Notes under the pieces: model-generated
What the model was told of the DNA's origin: nothing
Database searches by the model: none
What the model saw: the letters and a program-made list of their open reading frames with translations, nothing else
Made by a program: the position numbers and the translations under genes
In this document: one piece after another, positions 57,251 to 64,000 of the stretch
Numbering within the stretch: the stretch's first letter is position 1
Layout: every line of letters begins with the position of its first letter
Assembly: GCF_000696575.1 (NCBI RefSeq)
Contig: NZ_JMSQ01000008.1
Span: 248,001 to 312,000, forward strand
Source: Siccibacter colletis
Lineage (GTDB): Bacteria > Pseudomonadota > Gammaproteobacteria > Enterobacterales > Enterobacteriaceae
Length of the DNA stretch: 64,000 bases
Direction of reading: 5' to 3'

Positions 57251-58195
57251 TTAATGCGGGATCGCCAGCCGCTCCAGATCCGCTGGCGGAAGTAGCGCCA
57301 GCGCCTGTTTCATCATGCGCGACTCTTCACCGGGGCTGCGACCAAAGAACCGTTTAAACTCGCGGTTGAACTGCGAGGCGCTTTCATAACCCACTTCCAG
57401 CGCGGTTTTAGACGCCGGCAGATTACTGCGGATCATCATCAGCCGCGCCTGATGCAGCCTGACCGATTTTATATATTGCAGCGGCGAGGTGTGGGTGATG
57501 GCTTTGAAGTGGATGTGAAACCGCGGCACGCTCATCCCGGCGCGGCTGGCGAGATCCGCCACGCTGAGCGGGCTTTGCCACTCGGCATGAATATGATTAA
57601 GTGCCCGTGAGATGCGCCCGAAGTGCCCCTGATACGCCAGCGCCGCGCGTACCGCACCACCCTGCTCACTCATCAGCACGCGAAAATAGAGCTCCTTGAT
57701 CAGCGACGGCCCTAGCGCTTTCGCTTCCAGCGGCGACATCAGCGCCTGCAGCAGACGATGCAGCACATCCAGCATCGACCCATCCAGCGGCGTAGAGATC
57801 ATTCCCTCCGGCTCGTCCGGGATTGGCTGCCGCGCCTCGCCCATCAGCATGATCAGCTCTGCCACCGTCGTCATATCCAGCCGTACCGCCACGGCCAGCA
57901 TGGGCTCCTCGGGCGTCGCCTCTGTTTCTGATGAGAACGGCAGCGGCACCGACAGCACCAGGAACTGCTGGGCATCGTAGCGGTACATCCGGTCAGCCAG
58001 AAAACCGCGCTTGCGGCCCTGACAGACAATAATGATACCCGGCTCATACAGCACCGGCGTGCGCGGCAACGGGTGATCGGCGCGCATAAACCTTACTTCG
58101 TCGAGCAAAGATTTGGTGTAGCCCTCATGCGGCGCAAGCTGCATCAGCCGCTGGCAGATCTGCTGTTGTACGTCAGGCACTGGCATAGTTTCCAT
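57251..58195 (-). CDS. AraC-family regulator (AraC_N type)
   Basis: 314 residues. The N-terminal AraC_N domain has TPVLYEPGIIIVCQGRKRGFL and RYDAQQFLVLSVPLPF; the C-terminal HTH has LSVADLASRAGMSVPRFHIHFKAIT and ASKTALEVGYESASQFNREFKRFFGRSP. It is divergent from a short-chain dehydrogenase gene across 160 bp and probably controls it. Confidence 0.88.
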   Translation of the reverse strand: METMPVPDVQQQICQRLMQLAPHEGYTKSLLDEVRFMRADHPLPRTPVLYEPGIIIVCQGRKRGFLADRMYRYDAQQFLVLSVPLPFSSETEATPEEPMLAVAVRLDMTTVAELIMLMGEARQPIPDEPEGMISTPLDGSMLDVLHRLLQALMSPLEAKALGPSLIKELYFRVLMSEQGGAVRAALAYQGHFGRISRALNHIHAEWQSPLSVADLASRAGMSVPRFHIHFKAITHTSPLQYIKSVRLHQARLMMIRSNLPASKTALEVGYESASQFNREFKRFFGRSPGEESRMMKQALALLPPADLERLAIPH

Positions 58196-58355
58196 CCGGT
58201 AGTATCGCTGCGTTAAGGCTAGTGTACTGCATAATTCAGCTTACTAATTAATCATTACGAGATAATCAGGCAATACTCAGAGAGGAATGGCGCTATTTCA
58301 GGCAGGGGGTTTTCACTACTCTGAACGCTCACTAACCGTACAGAGGGCGTTAAGC

Positions 58356-59099
58356 ATGAACCAGACTCAACAACCAAATCGTAAAGTGATTGTTCTGACC
58401 GGCGCAAGCAGCGGCATTGGCGAAGCCACCGCGCGCCAGCTGGCGGCGGAGGGGCATCTGCTGGTGATCGGCTCACGGCGTACCGACCGCCTGGAAGCGC
58501 TGTGCGACGAGCTGCGCTTTGACGGCGCGACCATCGATGCGCTGCAGACCGACGTGCAGGATCGGGCATCGGTACAGCGTCTTGCTGACTTTGCGCTGGA
58601 GAAACATGGCCGTATCGACGTGCTGATCAACAATGCGGGCGTCATGCCTCTGTCGCCGCTGTCGTCGCTGAAGGTGGAGGAGTGGGATCTGATGCTGGAT
58701 GTGAACGTGCGCGGGGTGCTCTACGGTATCGCCGCCGTACTGCCGGTGATGGAGAAGCAGAAGGCGGGGCACATTATCAATGTCGCGTCGATTGGTGCCC
58801 ATGCCGTATCACCCACCGCAGCGGTTTATTGCGCGAGTAAATACGCGGTGTGGGCCATCTCGGAAGGGCTGCGCCAGGAAACCGACGTTATTCGCGTGAG
58901 CGTCATCTCTCCCGGCGTGGTGGAATCGGAACTGGCGGACATCATTAGCGACGACACCGCCCGGGAAGCCATGCGCGATTTCCGCCGCATCGCCCTGAAA
59001 CCGGAAAGCATCGCTCGCGCCATGTCATACGCTATCTCGCAGCCGGACGACGTGGACGTCAGCGAAATTATCGTGCGCCCGGTGGCAAGCCCGCATTGA
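58356..59099 (+). CDS. Short-chain dehydrogenase/reductase
   Basis: 247 residues, classical SDR. Cofactor loop VLTGASSGIGEATARQLA, NNAGVMPLSPL, catalytic Ser in INVASIGAHAV and the Tyr-Lys pair in AVYCASKYAVWA. An Arg in the second strand (GSRRTDRLEAL) suggests NADP(H). Substrate unknown. The start at 58356 has GAGGG upstream and fits the family; the frame is open 23 codons earlier. Confidence 0.88.
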   Translation: MNQTQQPNRKVIVLTGASSGIGEATARQLAAEGHLLVIGSRRTDRLEALCDELRFDGATIDALQTDVQDRASVQRLADFALEKHGRIDVLINNAGVMPLSPLSSLKVEEWDLMLDVNVRGVLYGIAAVLPVMEKQKAGHIINVASIGAHAVSPTAAVYCASKYAVWAISEGLRQETDVIRVSVISPGVVESELADIISDDTAREAMRDFRRIALKPESIARAMSYAISQPDDVDVSEIIVRPVASPH

Positions 59100-59296
59100 T
59101 GGTGATAGGGCCAGGGATGGCTCTTATTACTATGCTCAGAGATAGATGGCGGCCTGTCTATTTATTAGACTATAGGTTAAATTCTATTTTTATAATCATC
59201 TTATCATCCCGATAATGGACAATTGCCGCCAAAAACCTGATACCGTAGCAAAACTTTCCCAGGGGCATGCCTATAATTAAAACAATTTTATAATAT

Positions 59297-59539
59297 TTAT
59301 TGTTTTTTGTTCTTATTAAACTTGCCGTTAACATTAAAAAATATAGTAGCTATTGTTATAGCTGTCCCGGCAACACCTCCAAAAAATATAGCGCGCTTAA
59401 TCTGCCATAAAGGGAAATAAAAAACACCATCTTTAAGATAATAAAAAACTGCCACACATCCTCCCAGAAAAAGAAGCATAAGCATCGAGGAAATGCAGCT
59501 ATAAATTAATAAACCAAAATATTTTAATATAGCCTTCAT
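59297..59539 (-). CDS. Small two-helix membrane protein, CDI immunity type (cassette 7)
   Basis: 80 residues with two membrane spans (about 7-35 and 45-70). Shares most of its pattern with the protein at 59891: KYFxLLxYSC at the start, a FPLxQxKRAIxFG core and a KF end. It follows a short toxin-like tail on the same strand, the layout of CdiA-CT and CdiI pairs. A role as an immunity protein is inferred from this context only. Confidence 0.55.
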   Translation of the reverse strand: MKAILKYFGLLIYSCISSMLMLLFLGGCVAVFYYLKDGVFYFPLWQIKRAIFFGGVAGTAITIATIFFNVNGKFNKNKKQ

Positions 59540-59890
59540 TTATTTCAGCCTTAGTTTAAGATTGGGGATTACCATAATCTTTCTTGAATCCAGAAAAAAT
59601 TTTGAGCCGCCGCTCACCAGAGATCATAAACTACTCCTGGTATTTCTTTCCCTGATAATGAGTTTCAAACCCAGGTGCTTATTCTCCAGACGGACCACCC
59701 GTCCATGCGTCTTCTGAGGCGTTAACAATGGCTACTGAGTGAGATTGCAATAATCAGGTCACATGCCGTAAATTGCATTACCTCGGATAATTAAACCTGA
59801 AATTTCACCCATGACATTGCTTTTTTGGTTAAATTTTAATAAGGGGAATGCTGCACCGGACACCAGGGGTTTTTCACTCAGAGCCTAAAT
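59540..59890 (-). pseudogene. Decayed toxin tail before cassette-7 immunity gene
   Basis: 351 bp with no intact gene. A frame 59556-59632 ends in a stop 16 bp before the immunity start and reads ISGERRLKIF, then SGFKKDYGNPQS. The second part resembles the tail before cassette 6 (GFIKGYDKPQ). Another frame just upstream holds GKEIPGVVYDLW. The rest, to 59890, shows only short broken frames. Confidence 0.45.
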
Positions 59891-60127
59891 TTATTTGCGC
59901 ATAGTAAACTTATCTATCAGCTTGAAAATTATTGCAGCTGATGTAGCGACTGCGCCAGCTATACATCCAAATACTATGGCTCGCTTAACCTGTGGCAAAG
60001 GGAAATTAAACCACCCGTTTTTAAAGTAATAAAATCCGGCGATACAGAATCCGGCAATAAATAGCATTACAATGAAAAATACACAACTATAGAAAAGCAA
60101 CGCAAAATATTTAAAAAACATCTTCAT
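59891..60127 (-). CDS. Small two-helix membrane protein, CDI immunity type (cassette 6)
   Basis: 78 residues, paralog of the protein at 59297 (KYFALLFYSC, FNFPLPQVKRAIVFGCIAGA, IDKF). Two membrane spans. Start at 60127 (MKMFFKYF) is chosen by the paralog; a frame 11 codons longer exists. It overlaps the end of an upstream toxin-tail frame by 17 bases, typical for toxin-immunity pairs. Confidence 0.55.
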   Translation of the reverse strand: MKMFFKYFALLFYSCVFFIVMLFIAGFCIAGFYYFKNGWFNFPLPQVKRAIVFGCIAGAVATSAAIIFKLIDKFTMRK

Positions 60128-60230
60128 TCTTTCTTTCCTGTTCAGGCTGTGGCTTATCATAACCCTTAATGAATCCCGGGGCGAATTCTGATAGCAGCCT
60201 AGTCCGAATCCTAAAAAAACCGCCGGAAAT
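60111..60230 (-). pseudogene. Toxin-tail remnant before cassette-6 immunity gene
   Basis: A frame that ends at 60111, inside the immunity gene, reads ISGGFFRIRTRLLSEFAPGF, then IKGYDKPQPEQERKNEDVF. An in-frame stop lies close upstream, so only the end of the toxin is left. It shares ISG and the G-F-x-K-x-Y-x-x-P-Q pattern with the cassette-7 tail. Confidence 0.45.
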
Positions 60231-60299
60231 CTTTTCCTGTTACTGATTTTCCAGAACCGAGCTGATAAAACAAAATGTTAAAGAAATTCCCTTCTAGTC

Positions 60300-60836
60300 T
60301 TATAAAATATTATTATGCATTTTTATTAGCTTTTCACCTTCTTTCTTAAGCCACTCTTGATGACGTTTAACCGTTAAGCTAAATTGTTCATCATTATAAT
60401 ATTCTGCAGGAGAGATATCATTCCCTACACCTTGCGCTATATTTGGACATCCTACACTTTCCCCCCACACCATCCAAAATTCGTTTAGCTTCAAAAGGCC
60501 ATATACATAATCGTCTGGCAATTCTGTCATTAGGTCGCTTAATGATAAGAATCTCCATTTCCTGTAAGACACATTGACATCGATTCTCTTTTGCTGGCAA
60601 ATGGAATATAAGTAATCTATGATTTCCTCAGTGATATCAGTACAAAACGCTACTTCTGATATCGCAGTGAGCAATTCCCCTCTCACCTCGTCACTATTTG
60701 CTAACTTCTGGCAGGCAAAATCACTAACATCCGAGGCTGATAATTTGCCAGAAGGGAGCCCTTTAGCGCCAAGAAAAACCATTCCCCAGTCAATAAGTTT
60801 TATCTGTTTAGCAATTAAATACATTTTATCTGTCAT
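60300..60836 (-). CDS. Putative immunity protein, DUF2247-like (cassette 5)
   Basis: 178 residues, soluble, acidic. The start LIAKQIKLIDWGMVFLGAKGLPSGKLSASDVSDFACQKLANSDE resembles DUF2247 proteins, a family found among bacterial immunity genes. Intact. A toxin-tail frame runs into its start by eleven bases. The family call is from memory and moderate. Confidence 0.55.
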   Translation of the reverse strand: MTDKMYLIAKQIKLIDWGMVFLGAKGLPSGKLSASDVSDFACQKLANSDEVRGELLTAISEVAFCTDITEEIIDYLYSICQQKRIDVNVSYRKWRFLSLSDLMTELPDDYVYGLLKLNEFWMVWGESVGCPNIAQGVGNDISPAEYYNDEQFSLTVKRHQEWLKKEGEKLIKMHNNIL

Positions 60837-60933
60837 GGCTTCGCTGGTCTCTCATTAACCGTGCGCCTGGAACGATCATTCTGATTTTATCATCGTAATA
60901 AGTGATGTTCTTAGTACCATCAATCCTTAAATT
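60826..60933 (-). pseudogene. Toxin-tail remnant before cassette-5 immunity gene
   Basis: 35 codons: NLRIDGTKNITYYDDKIRMI, then VPGARLMRDQRSHDR and a stop inside the immunity gene. A stop codon directly precedes it in frame, so the toxin is lost except for this end. Confidence 0.45.
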
Positions 60934-61012
60934 TCATATAGTAAATTCATTATGAACTTTTTAGTACCTCACCAGAAAATAATGTCACCTTGAATAAAAA
61001 CCAAAAAAACAA

Positions 61013-61416
61013 TTAACTTATAATATACAACCACAATAGCTTCAGAAACTCATATTTATTATTTATTTTCCTTGCAAGCCCTTTGCTAATTATTTCATCA
61101 ATTATAAGTAATAAATCATCCTCCGTTGAATCTATGAAATATTGCGCCAGCCTTCAGACATCAATTACTTTTTGATTATCAACATCGCTATGAATGTCTA
61201 GAATGCAATCAGCATTATTTTTAAAACGAAGCCCCTTACCATGTTTTGAAAACTCCCAAATCTCATCATCAATTATCACCTCACCATTTTTAAGGAAGTC
61301 TAAAAGGAACTTATAATCCTTACAAAAGCGATATTTATCAAAAAAAAAGATATCATTATCTTCGCCTGAAGCGATACATATGAAAAAACATCATCTGCAT
61401 TAACTTTTTTCGTCAT
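61013..61416 (-). pseudogene. Frameshifted immunity-type gene (cassette 4)
   Basis: Starts with ATG at 61416 (MTKKVNADDVF), one base after the stop of the toxin tail. The frame is broken soon after; in another frame the product reads SGEDNDIFFFDKYRFCKDYK and on through FLKNGEVIIDDEIWEF and LRFKNNADCILDIHSDVDNQ. A stop follows VIDV, then RLAQYFIDSTEDDLLLIIDE continues. At least one shift and one stop are needed to explain it. Family not recognised. Confidence 0.5.
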
Positions 61417-61417
61417 A

Positions 61418-61531
61418 TTAATATATCACCTTTGCCTCTGCAGCCTCTCGTAGTAGTTGATCGACTTGTTCTTTGGTAACTTCATGAAATCCTACGGGTA
61501 TATCTTTACCCCCTTCCACGAGATTCAGATG
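61418..61531 (-). pseudogene. Toxin-tail remnant (cassette 4)
   Basis: A 37-codon frame HLNLVEGGKDIPVGFHEVTK, then EQVDQLLREAAEAKVIY and stop, one base before the immunity start. It overlaps the pretoxin fragment in a different frame, as if a deletion joined pretoxin to toxin end out of frame. Confidence 0.5.
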
Positions 61532-61721
61532 TCATAGTCCGGAACTCACCAAGATCCGGTGATGCCAGCGCATTACACTCAACCGTTTTCCCAGTCTGTA
61601 CCGCGTATGCCGCGCTCTGGGTGCTGTTGCCCACCAGACCACCGGCCGAGTCCGAGGCCAGGATGGCCAGCGCGGAGACGGTTTCTTTTTCGCTTTCGAT
61701 TTCATTGGGTTGATAAAATTT
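61506..61721 (-). pseudogene. CdiA pretoxin fragment with VENN-like motif (cassette 4)
   Basis: Reads ESEKETVSALAILASDSAGG, LVGNSTQSAAYAVQTGKTVE, CNALASPDLGEF. This is the stretch that precedes the toxin domain in CdiA-type proteins; the hallmark VENN is present as VECN. Stops bound it on both sides. It marks a displaced cdiA 3' end. Confidence 0.6.
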
Positions 61722-61850
61722 TTACTCTTAAAGGTTCATGGAACCGGTGATTTCTCGCATGTCCAGTCTTATTCTTAGGGCCACGCGGACTGGTGGTTTA
61801 CCGGCTGGAAAATGAACGATAAATAGGGTAAACAGGACAGCATAGTAAGA

Positions 61851-62105
61851 TTATTTGGTATTCCCCCCTCTATTATCTCGTTCTTGTAATTTATTTTTGA
61901 GCCATAAACCTGATCCTAAAAGAATACCAGGCACAGATGCTCTATTTATAATATTGCTTAACAATTCACTCCAGGAAAAAATAAATCTGTCTATTTTAAA
62001 AAAAACAATCAATGTTGCAATGACATCAGAGATTGCGGATAGTAAGGCACAGAAGACAAGACCTACTACTATAAAAAAACATACCGATTTTTTACTTATC
62101 TTCAT
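61851..62105 (-). CDS. Small membrane immunity-type protein (cassette 3)
   Basis: 84 residues with two hydrophobic spans (CFFIVVGLVFCALLSAISDVIATLIVFF and SVPGILLGSGLWL). Starts inside the end of the toxin-type gene (14-bp overlap). The layout F-x-F-x-W/P-x(n)-R-A then a glycine-rich span is like the proteins at 59297 and 59891, which suggests one immunity superfamily. Start at 62105 is chosen for the overlap and the basic N-terminus MKISKKS. Confidence 0.6.
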   Translation of the reverse strand: MKISKKSVCFFIVVGLVFCALLSAISDVIATLIVFFKIDRFIFSWSELLSNIINRASVPGILLGSGLWLKNKLQERDNRGGNTK

Positions 62106-62568
62106 TTTCAGCCTTTTTAAGTTTGTCTTTAACTTGATTACCAACATATTCACTCGACATAGATCCACTAACGGCTTCCAGTATATTTTTAGTGCTTTCT
62201 TTAACTACAGGTTCAAGTATACCCACTCCTTTGGAAACAGCACTACCTGCAACGGATCCTGCCGCAGCTCCTAATGCTTCATTGGTTTTATCTTTTCCTT
62301 GAATACTACTTCCGACTAAGGCTCCACCTACATTAATTAACGCTGTTGCACTAACTCCTTTCCCATTAGTCAATATTGCAGTAACTCCTGCCATAATTGC
62401 ATCAACATAACTGAATGGATCGTTTCCTGCTAACTGAACGCCAGTATTTACCGTAGTACCAATCGCCACATTCATTGTCATACCTTTTACCGTAAGCCCT
62501 GGCACACTGCTTCCGAACATTACTGGCGCATCACCAACTCGTATTCGATTTATGATAGTCCCATGCAC
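62092..62568 (-). CDS. Displaced CdiA C-terminal (pretoxin/toxin) module (cassette 3)
   Basis: 158 residues from the first ATG. Resembles CdiA-type C-terminal regions of the glycine-rich class: MNVAIGTTVNTGVQLAGNDPFSYVDAIMAGVTAILTNGKG, then ALINVGGALVGSSIQGKDKTNEALGAAAGSVAGSA. Likely a membrane-active or ionophore toxin part, fitting its membrane immunity partner. The frame is open before the ATG but a stop lies about 16 codons upstream; no signal or transport region is attached, so it is an orphan. Confidence 0.6.
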   Translation of the reverse strand: MHGTIINRIRVGDAPVMFGSSVPGLTVKGMTMNVAIGTTVNTGVQLAGNDPFSYVDAIMAGVTAILTNGKGVSATALINVGGALVGSSIQGKDKTNEALGAAAGSVAGSAVSKGVGILEPVVKESTKNILEAVSGSMSSEYVGNQVKDKLKKAENEDK

Positions 62569-62686
62569 TAATCGCAGACTCTGCTGCTCTTAAGGCTTCT
62601 TTGGGTCCGCGTCTTGTCCGACAGGAACGTCAGCTGATGCGCGAACGGGTTCCCTGGTGATCGAGCCGGTCAGGGGCTGACGGGTA

Positions 62687-62717
62687 AAAAGAAGATCCCG
62701 GCGCTAAGGCCGGGATC
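62687..62717 (-). terminator. Terminator within the CDI cassette array
   Basis: Nine-base-pair stem GATCCCGGC/GCCGGGATC (62694-62702, 62709-62717), six-base loop. Minus-strand tail TTCTTTTT. It separates cassettes 1-2 from cassette 3. Confidence 0.75.
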
Positions 62718-62725
62718 TATTTCAG

Positions 62726-63098
62726 CTAGTAAAAACCTGGATCTATCCGGCCTGCTGCTTTCAGTATTTCAAGGAAGCATTTATAAGTTTCGGGACCCTT
62801 TTCAACCAGATCATCCAATATTCTTTCTGCTATGAGGGGTTTAAAAAAACAATATCTTCAAAAAAATAAAGTCACCTAATATTGTAGGGTCAACTATTTC
62901 TACTTTATCCGCATTGAGCACAGACAAGCCATACCCTTTGATTAGACCATAAAAAATATTTTTCCCAACACGCAGTAAATAGCGTAGATTTCTATTAGTG
63001 TTTCATCATTTTCTTTTATTTTTATTTAAGAATATCCTTAATAGAATCAATAACCTTAGCAGGTTCACTAACATGTCGCAGGGTGAGGTAATTTTCAT
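62726..63098 (-). pseudogene. Frameshifted immunity-type gene (cassette 2)
   Basis: ATG at 63098 with GAGGA upstream. Coding pieces in changing frames: TLRHVSEPAKVIDSIKDILK, KENDETLIEIYAIY, NIFYGLIKGYGLSVLNADKV, EIVDPTILGDF, and the end LVEKGPETYKCFLEILKAAG with RIDPGFY before the stop. The shifts lie mostly at runs of six to seven A or T, so sequencing error should be kept in mind. Family unknown. Confidence 0.5.
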
Positions 63099-63162
63099 AA
63101 TTTTATCCTCAAGCTCCAGTAATCTCGCCGCGGATTTATCACCCAGCAGATTATTCTCAACG
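63099..63162 (-). pseudogene. VENN motif and toxin stub (cassette 2)
   Basis: VENN is encoded at 63150-63161, one base after the stop of the cassette-1 immunity gene. The frame goes on as LLGDKSAARLLELEDKI and then into the next immunity start. VENN is the boundary where CdiA toxin domains are exchanged, so this is a displaced CdiA-CT start whose toxin is nearly all deleted. Confidence 0.6.
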
Positions 63163-63642
63163 TTAATACGGCAAACAATATGCCCCGTCCAGAGATTCAT
63201 ACTGTGTGATAGCATCTCTGCCTTCTGCGAGATACTCAACATCAATTGGTTCTGGCGGAAAATCTATTGTATAAAATCCTTCCAGGAATAAACGATACTG
63301 CTCCAGTACATATAATGTTTGCTCGATAGTTAAAAGTACCTGTTGCTCTTCCACATGCTCACACCCAATAAATACTTTATCATGCGTAACCATCACCCAA
63401 TGAGCATTACCTATGCCAAAGTTGCCATCAGTTGTTTTTCCTGATGCATACTCAGTTAGATTTTTAACCCAGATATCAACAGAATGAATACCATATTGAA
63501 TGTCATTAGACAACCATCCTGAAATCTCACGTGCTCCATACCCTACTACCCCTCCATCAGAGGAATTACGTATTTTTCCACCAATAGGAATAAATAAATT
63601 ACTATTTTCATCCCACCAGAAAATGATTTTATCATTCAACAT
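63163..63642 (-). CDS. Putative immunity protein (cassette 1)
   Basis: 159 residues, soluble, intact. GGGAGGA precedes the ATG, which overlaps the stop of the toxin remnant (TAATG). Visible stretches: KIIFWWDENSNLFIPIGGKI, NAHWVMVTHDKVFIGCEHVE, TIEQTLYVLEQYRLFLEGFY. The family is not recognised; a faint likeness to YacL-type proteins is too weak to use. Immunity role is inferred from the position. Confidence 0.55.
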   Translation of the reverse strand: MLNDKIIFWWDENSNLFIPIGGKIRNSSDGGVVGYGAREISGWLSNDIQYGIHSVDIWVKNLTEYASGKTTDGNFGIGNAHWVMVTHDKVFIGCEHVEEQQVLLTIEQTLYVLEQYRLFLEGFYTIDFPPEPIDVEYLAEGRDAITQYESLDGAYCLPY

Positions 63643-63923
63643 TATTTATTCCTCCCGGTATAAACAGGCCACGCAGTCGCACCTGTTCCATCTGGTTTGC
63701 CATAATAACCTTGAATCTTCACACCGCCAGATGATTTCCCGCTCCACATTTCTGTATTCGGTATCCTTCCAGAATTTTTAAACGCGCTTTCAATCTCTTG
63801 AGCTGTCTGCCGTTTTGACCATTGCTCAGGAAAGAATGTCGTTTATGCTTTTTTATTAACCCACTGCCCTGTGGCTGAGTCTCTGACTGATATGTAGCCT
63901 TTTGAAACGCCAGTTGAATCAGG
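63642..63923 (-). pseudogene. CdiA-type toxin domain remnant, EndoU-like tail (cassette 1)
   Basis: Reads PDSTGVSKGYISVRDSATGQ WVNKKA, then an in-frame TAA (63843-63845), then TTFFPEQWSKRQTAQEIESA, FKNSGRIPNTEMWSGKSSGG, VKIQGYYGKPDGTG and stop. FFP-x-x-WS followed by a helix and a final G-K-x-S-x-G-x-x-I-x-G-Y strand recalls the end of EndoU-type nuclease toxins. The internal stop and missing upstream part make it inactive. Confidence 0.5.
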
Positions 63924-64000
63924 AGAAGCCCAAGGTGCCGGTGTCGAGGCGGTTCTTATCCGCGCTGGCGGTGGAGCCGATAACTGCACCGTTCAGTTGG
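63919..64000 (-). pseudogene. cdiA: 3' end of a truncated cdiA-type filamentous adhesin gene (runs off right edge)
   Basis: 26 codons QLNGAVIGSTASADKNRLDT, GTLGFS, then stop at 63919. This is the filamentous haemagglutinin repeat of CdiA-like TpsA proteins, which normally continues well before the pretoxin. The coding direction points leftwards, so most of the gene lies outside the window. The join to toxin sequence in another frame shows a deletion. Confidence 0.6.

Noticed and set aside
61559-61750. Plus-strand 63-codon open frame in the CDI region
   Set aside because: It is antisense to the VECN pretoxin fragment, which has clear CdiA-type sequence on the minus strand.
63006-63245. Stand-alone 79-codon minus-strand gene
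   Set aside because: It is the same frame as the VENN stub and overlaps the 3' end of the cassette-1 immunity gene in another phase; better explained as a displaced CdiA-CT junction.
1-64000. CRISPR array, rRNA genes or insertion sequences
   Set aside because: No run of regularly spaced direct repeats, no rRNA-like sequence and no transposase with terminal inverted repeats was seen on reading both strands.

Overview
The window is a chromosomal segment of an enterobacterium close to Enterobacter, Lelliottia or Leclercia; the genus cannot be fixed from sequence alone. Many products read almost residue for residue like Escherichia coli proteins (SodA, RhaA, FdoG, YicI, NepI, YahK). The gene order differs, and several E. 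coli neighbours are replaced. GC content is high through most of the window. It drops clearly at about 46.7-48.3 kb, 50.3-51.9 kb and 59.2-63.9 kb, which is where the accessory modules lie.

Left part (0-15 kb): the end of a LacI-type regulator, yiiM, a DapA-family aldolase or lyase, and sodA. A complete L-rhamnose locus follows: rhaR and rhaS divergent from one long operon of rhaB, rhaA, rhaD, a four-gene ABC sugar importer, a FucO-type lactaldehyde reductase and rhaM. It covers regulation, uptake, mutarotation, catabolism and disposal of lactaldehyde. The symporter gene rhaT of E. coli is absent from its usual place.

Middle (15-42 kb): two adjacent toxin-antitoxin pairs (ParDE and MazEF types), a raffinose/melibiose operon (rafR, rafA, LacY-type rafB) with two operators 21 bp apart, two copies of a small DUF1471 protein that flank a regulator/AzlCD exporter and a lone flagellin with a sigma-28 type promoter, then fdhD and fdoGHI-fdhE, where FdoG carries selenocysteine at residue 196. 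A VapBC pair and a monooxygenase-like/ACT/ArsR operon follow. Next come yicI-yicJ and the selenocysteine tRNA selC, so the Sec tRNA and a Sec enzyme lie within 12 kb. After these come yicN, nepI and yicL.

Right part (41-64 kb): a molybdenum hydroxylase operon paoABCD plus a MocA-like cytidylyltransferase, in which PaoA lacks a Tat signal. Then an HExxH protein with two paralogous lipoproteins, nlpA, a secreted GlcG/HiuH pair, a DUF3289/DUF943 pair, a LysR/MFS/YahK group, a GGCT-like protein, a PIN toxin-antitoxin pair and an AraC/SDR pair. The last 5 kb, on the minus strand, is an AT-rich graveyard of contact-dependent inhibition cassettes. A cdiA reading frame enters from the right edge and stops early. 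It is followed by a chain of toxin tails, each placed directly before an immunity-type gene. Some immunity genes are intact and others are frameshifted. Three small membrane immunity proteins look related.
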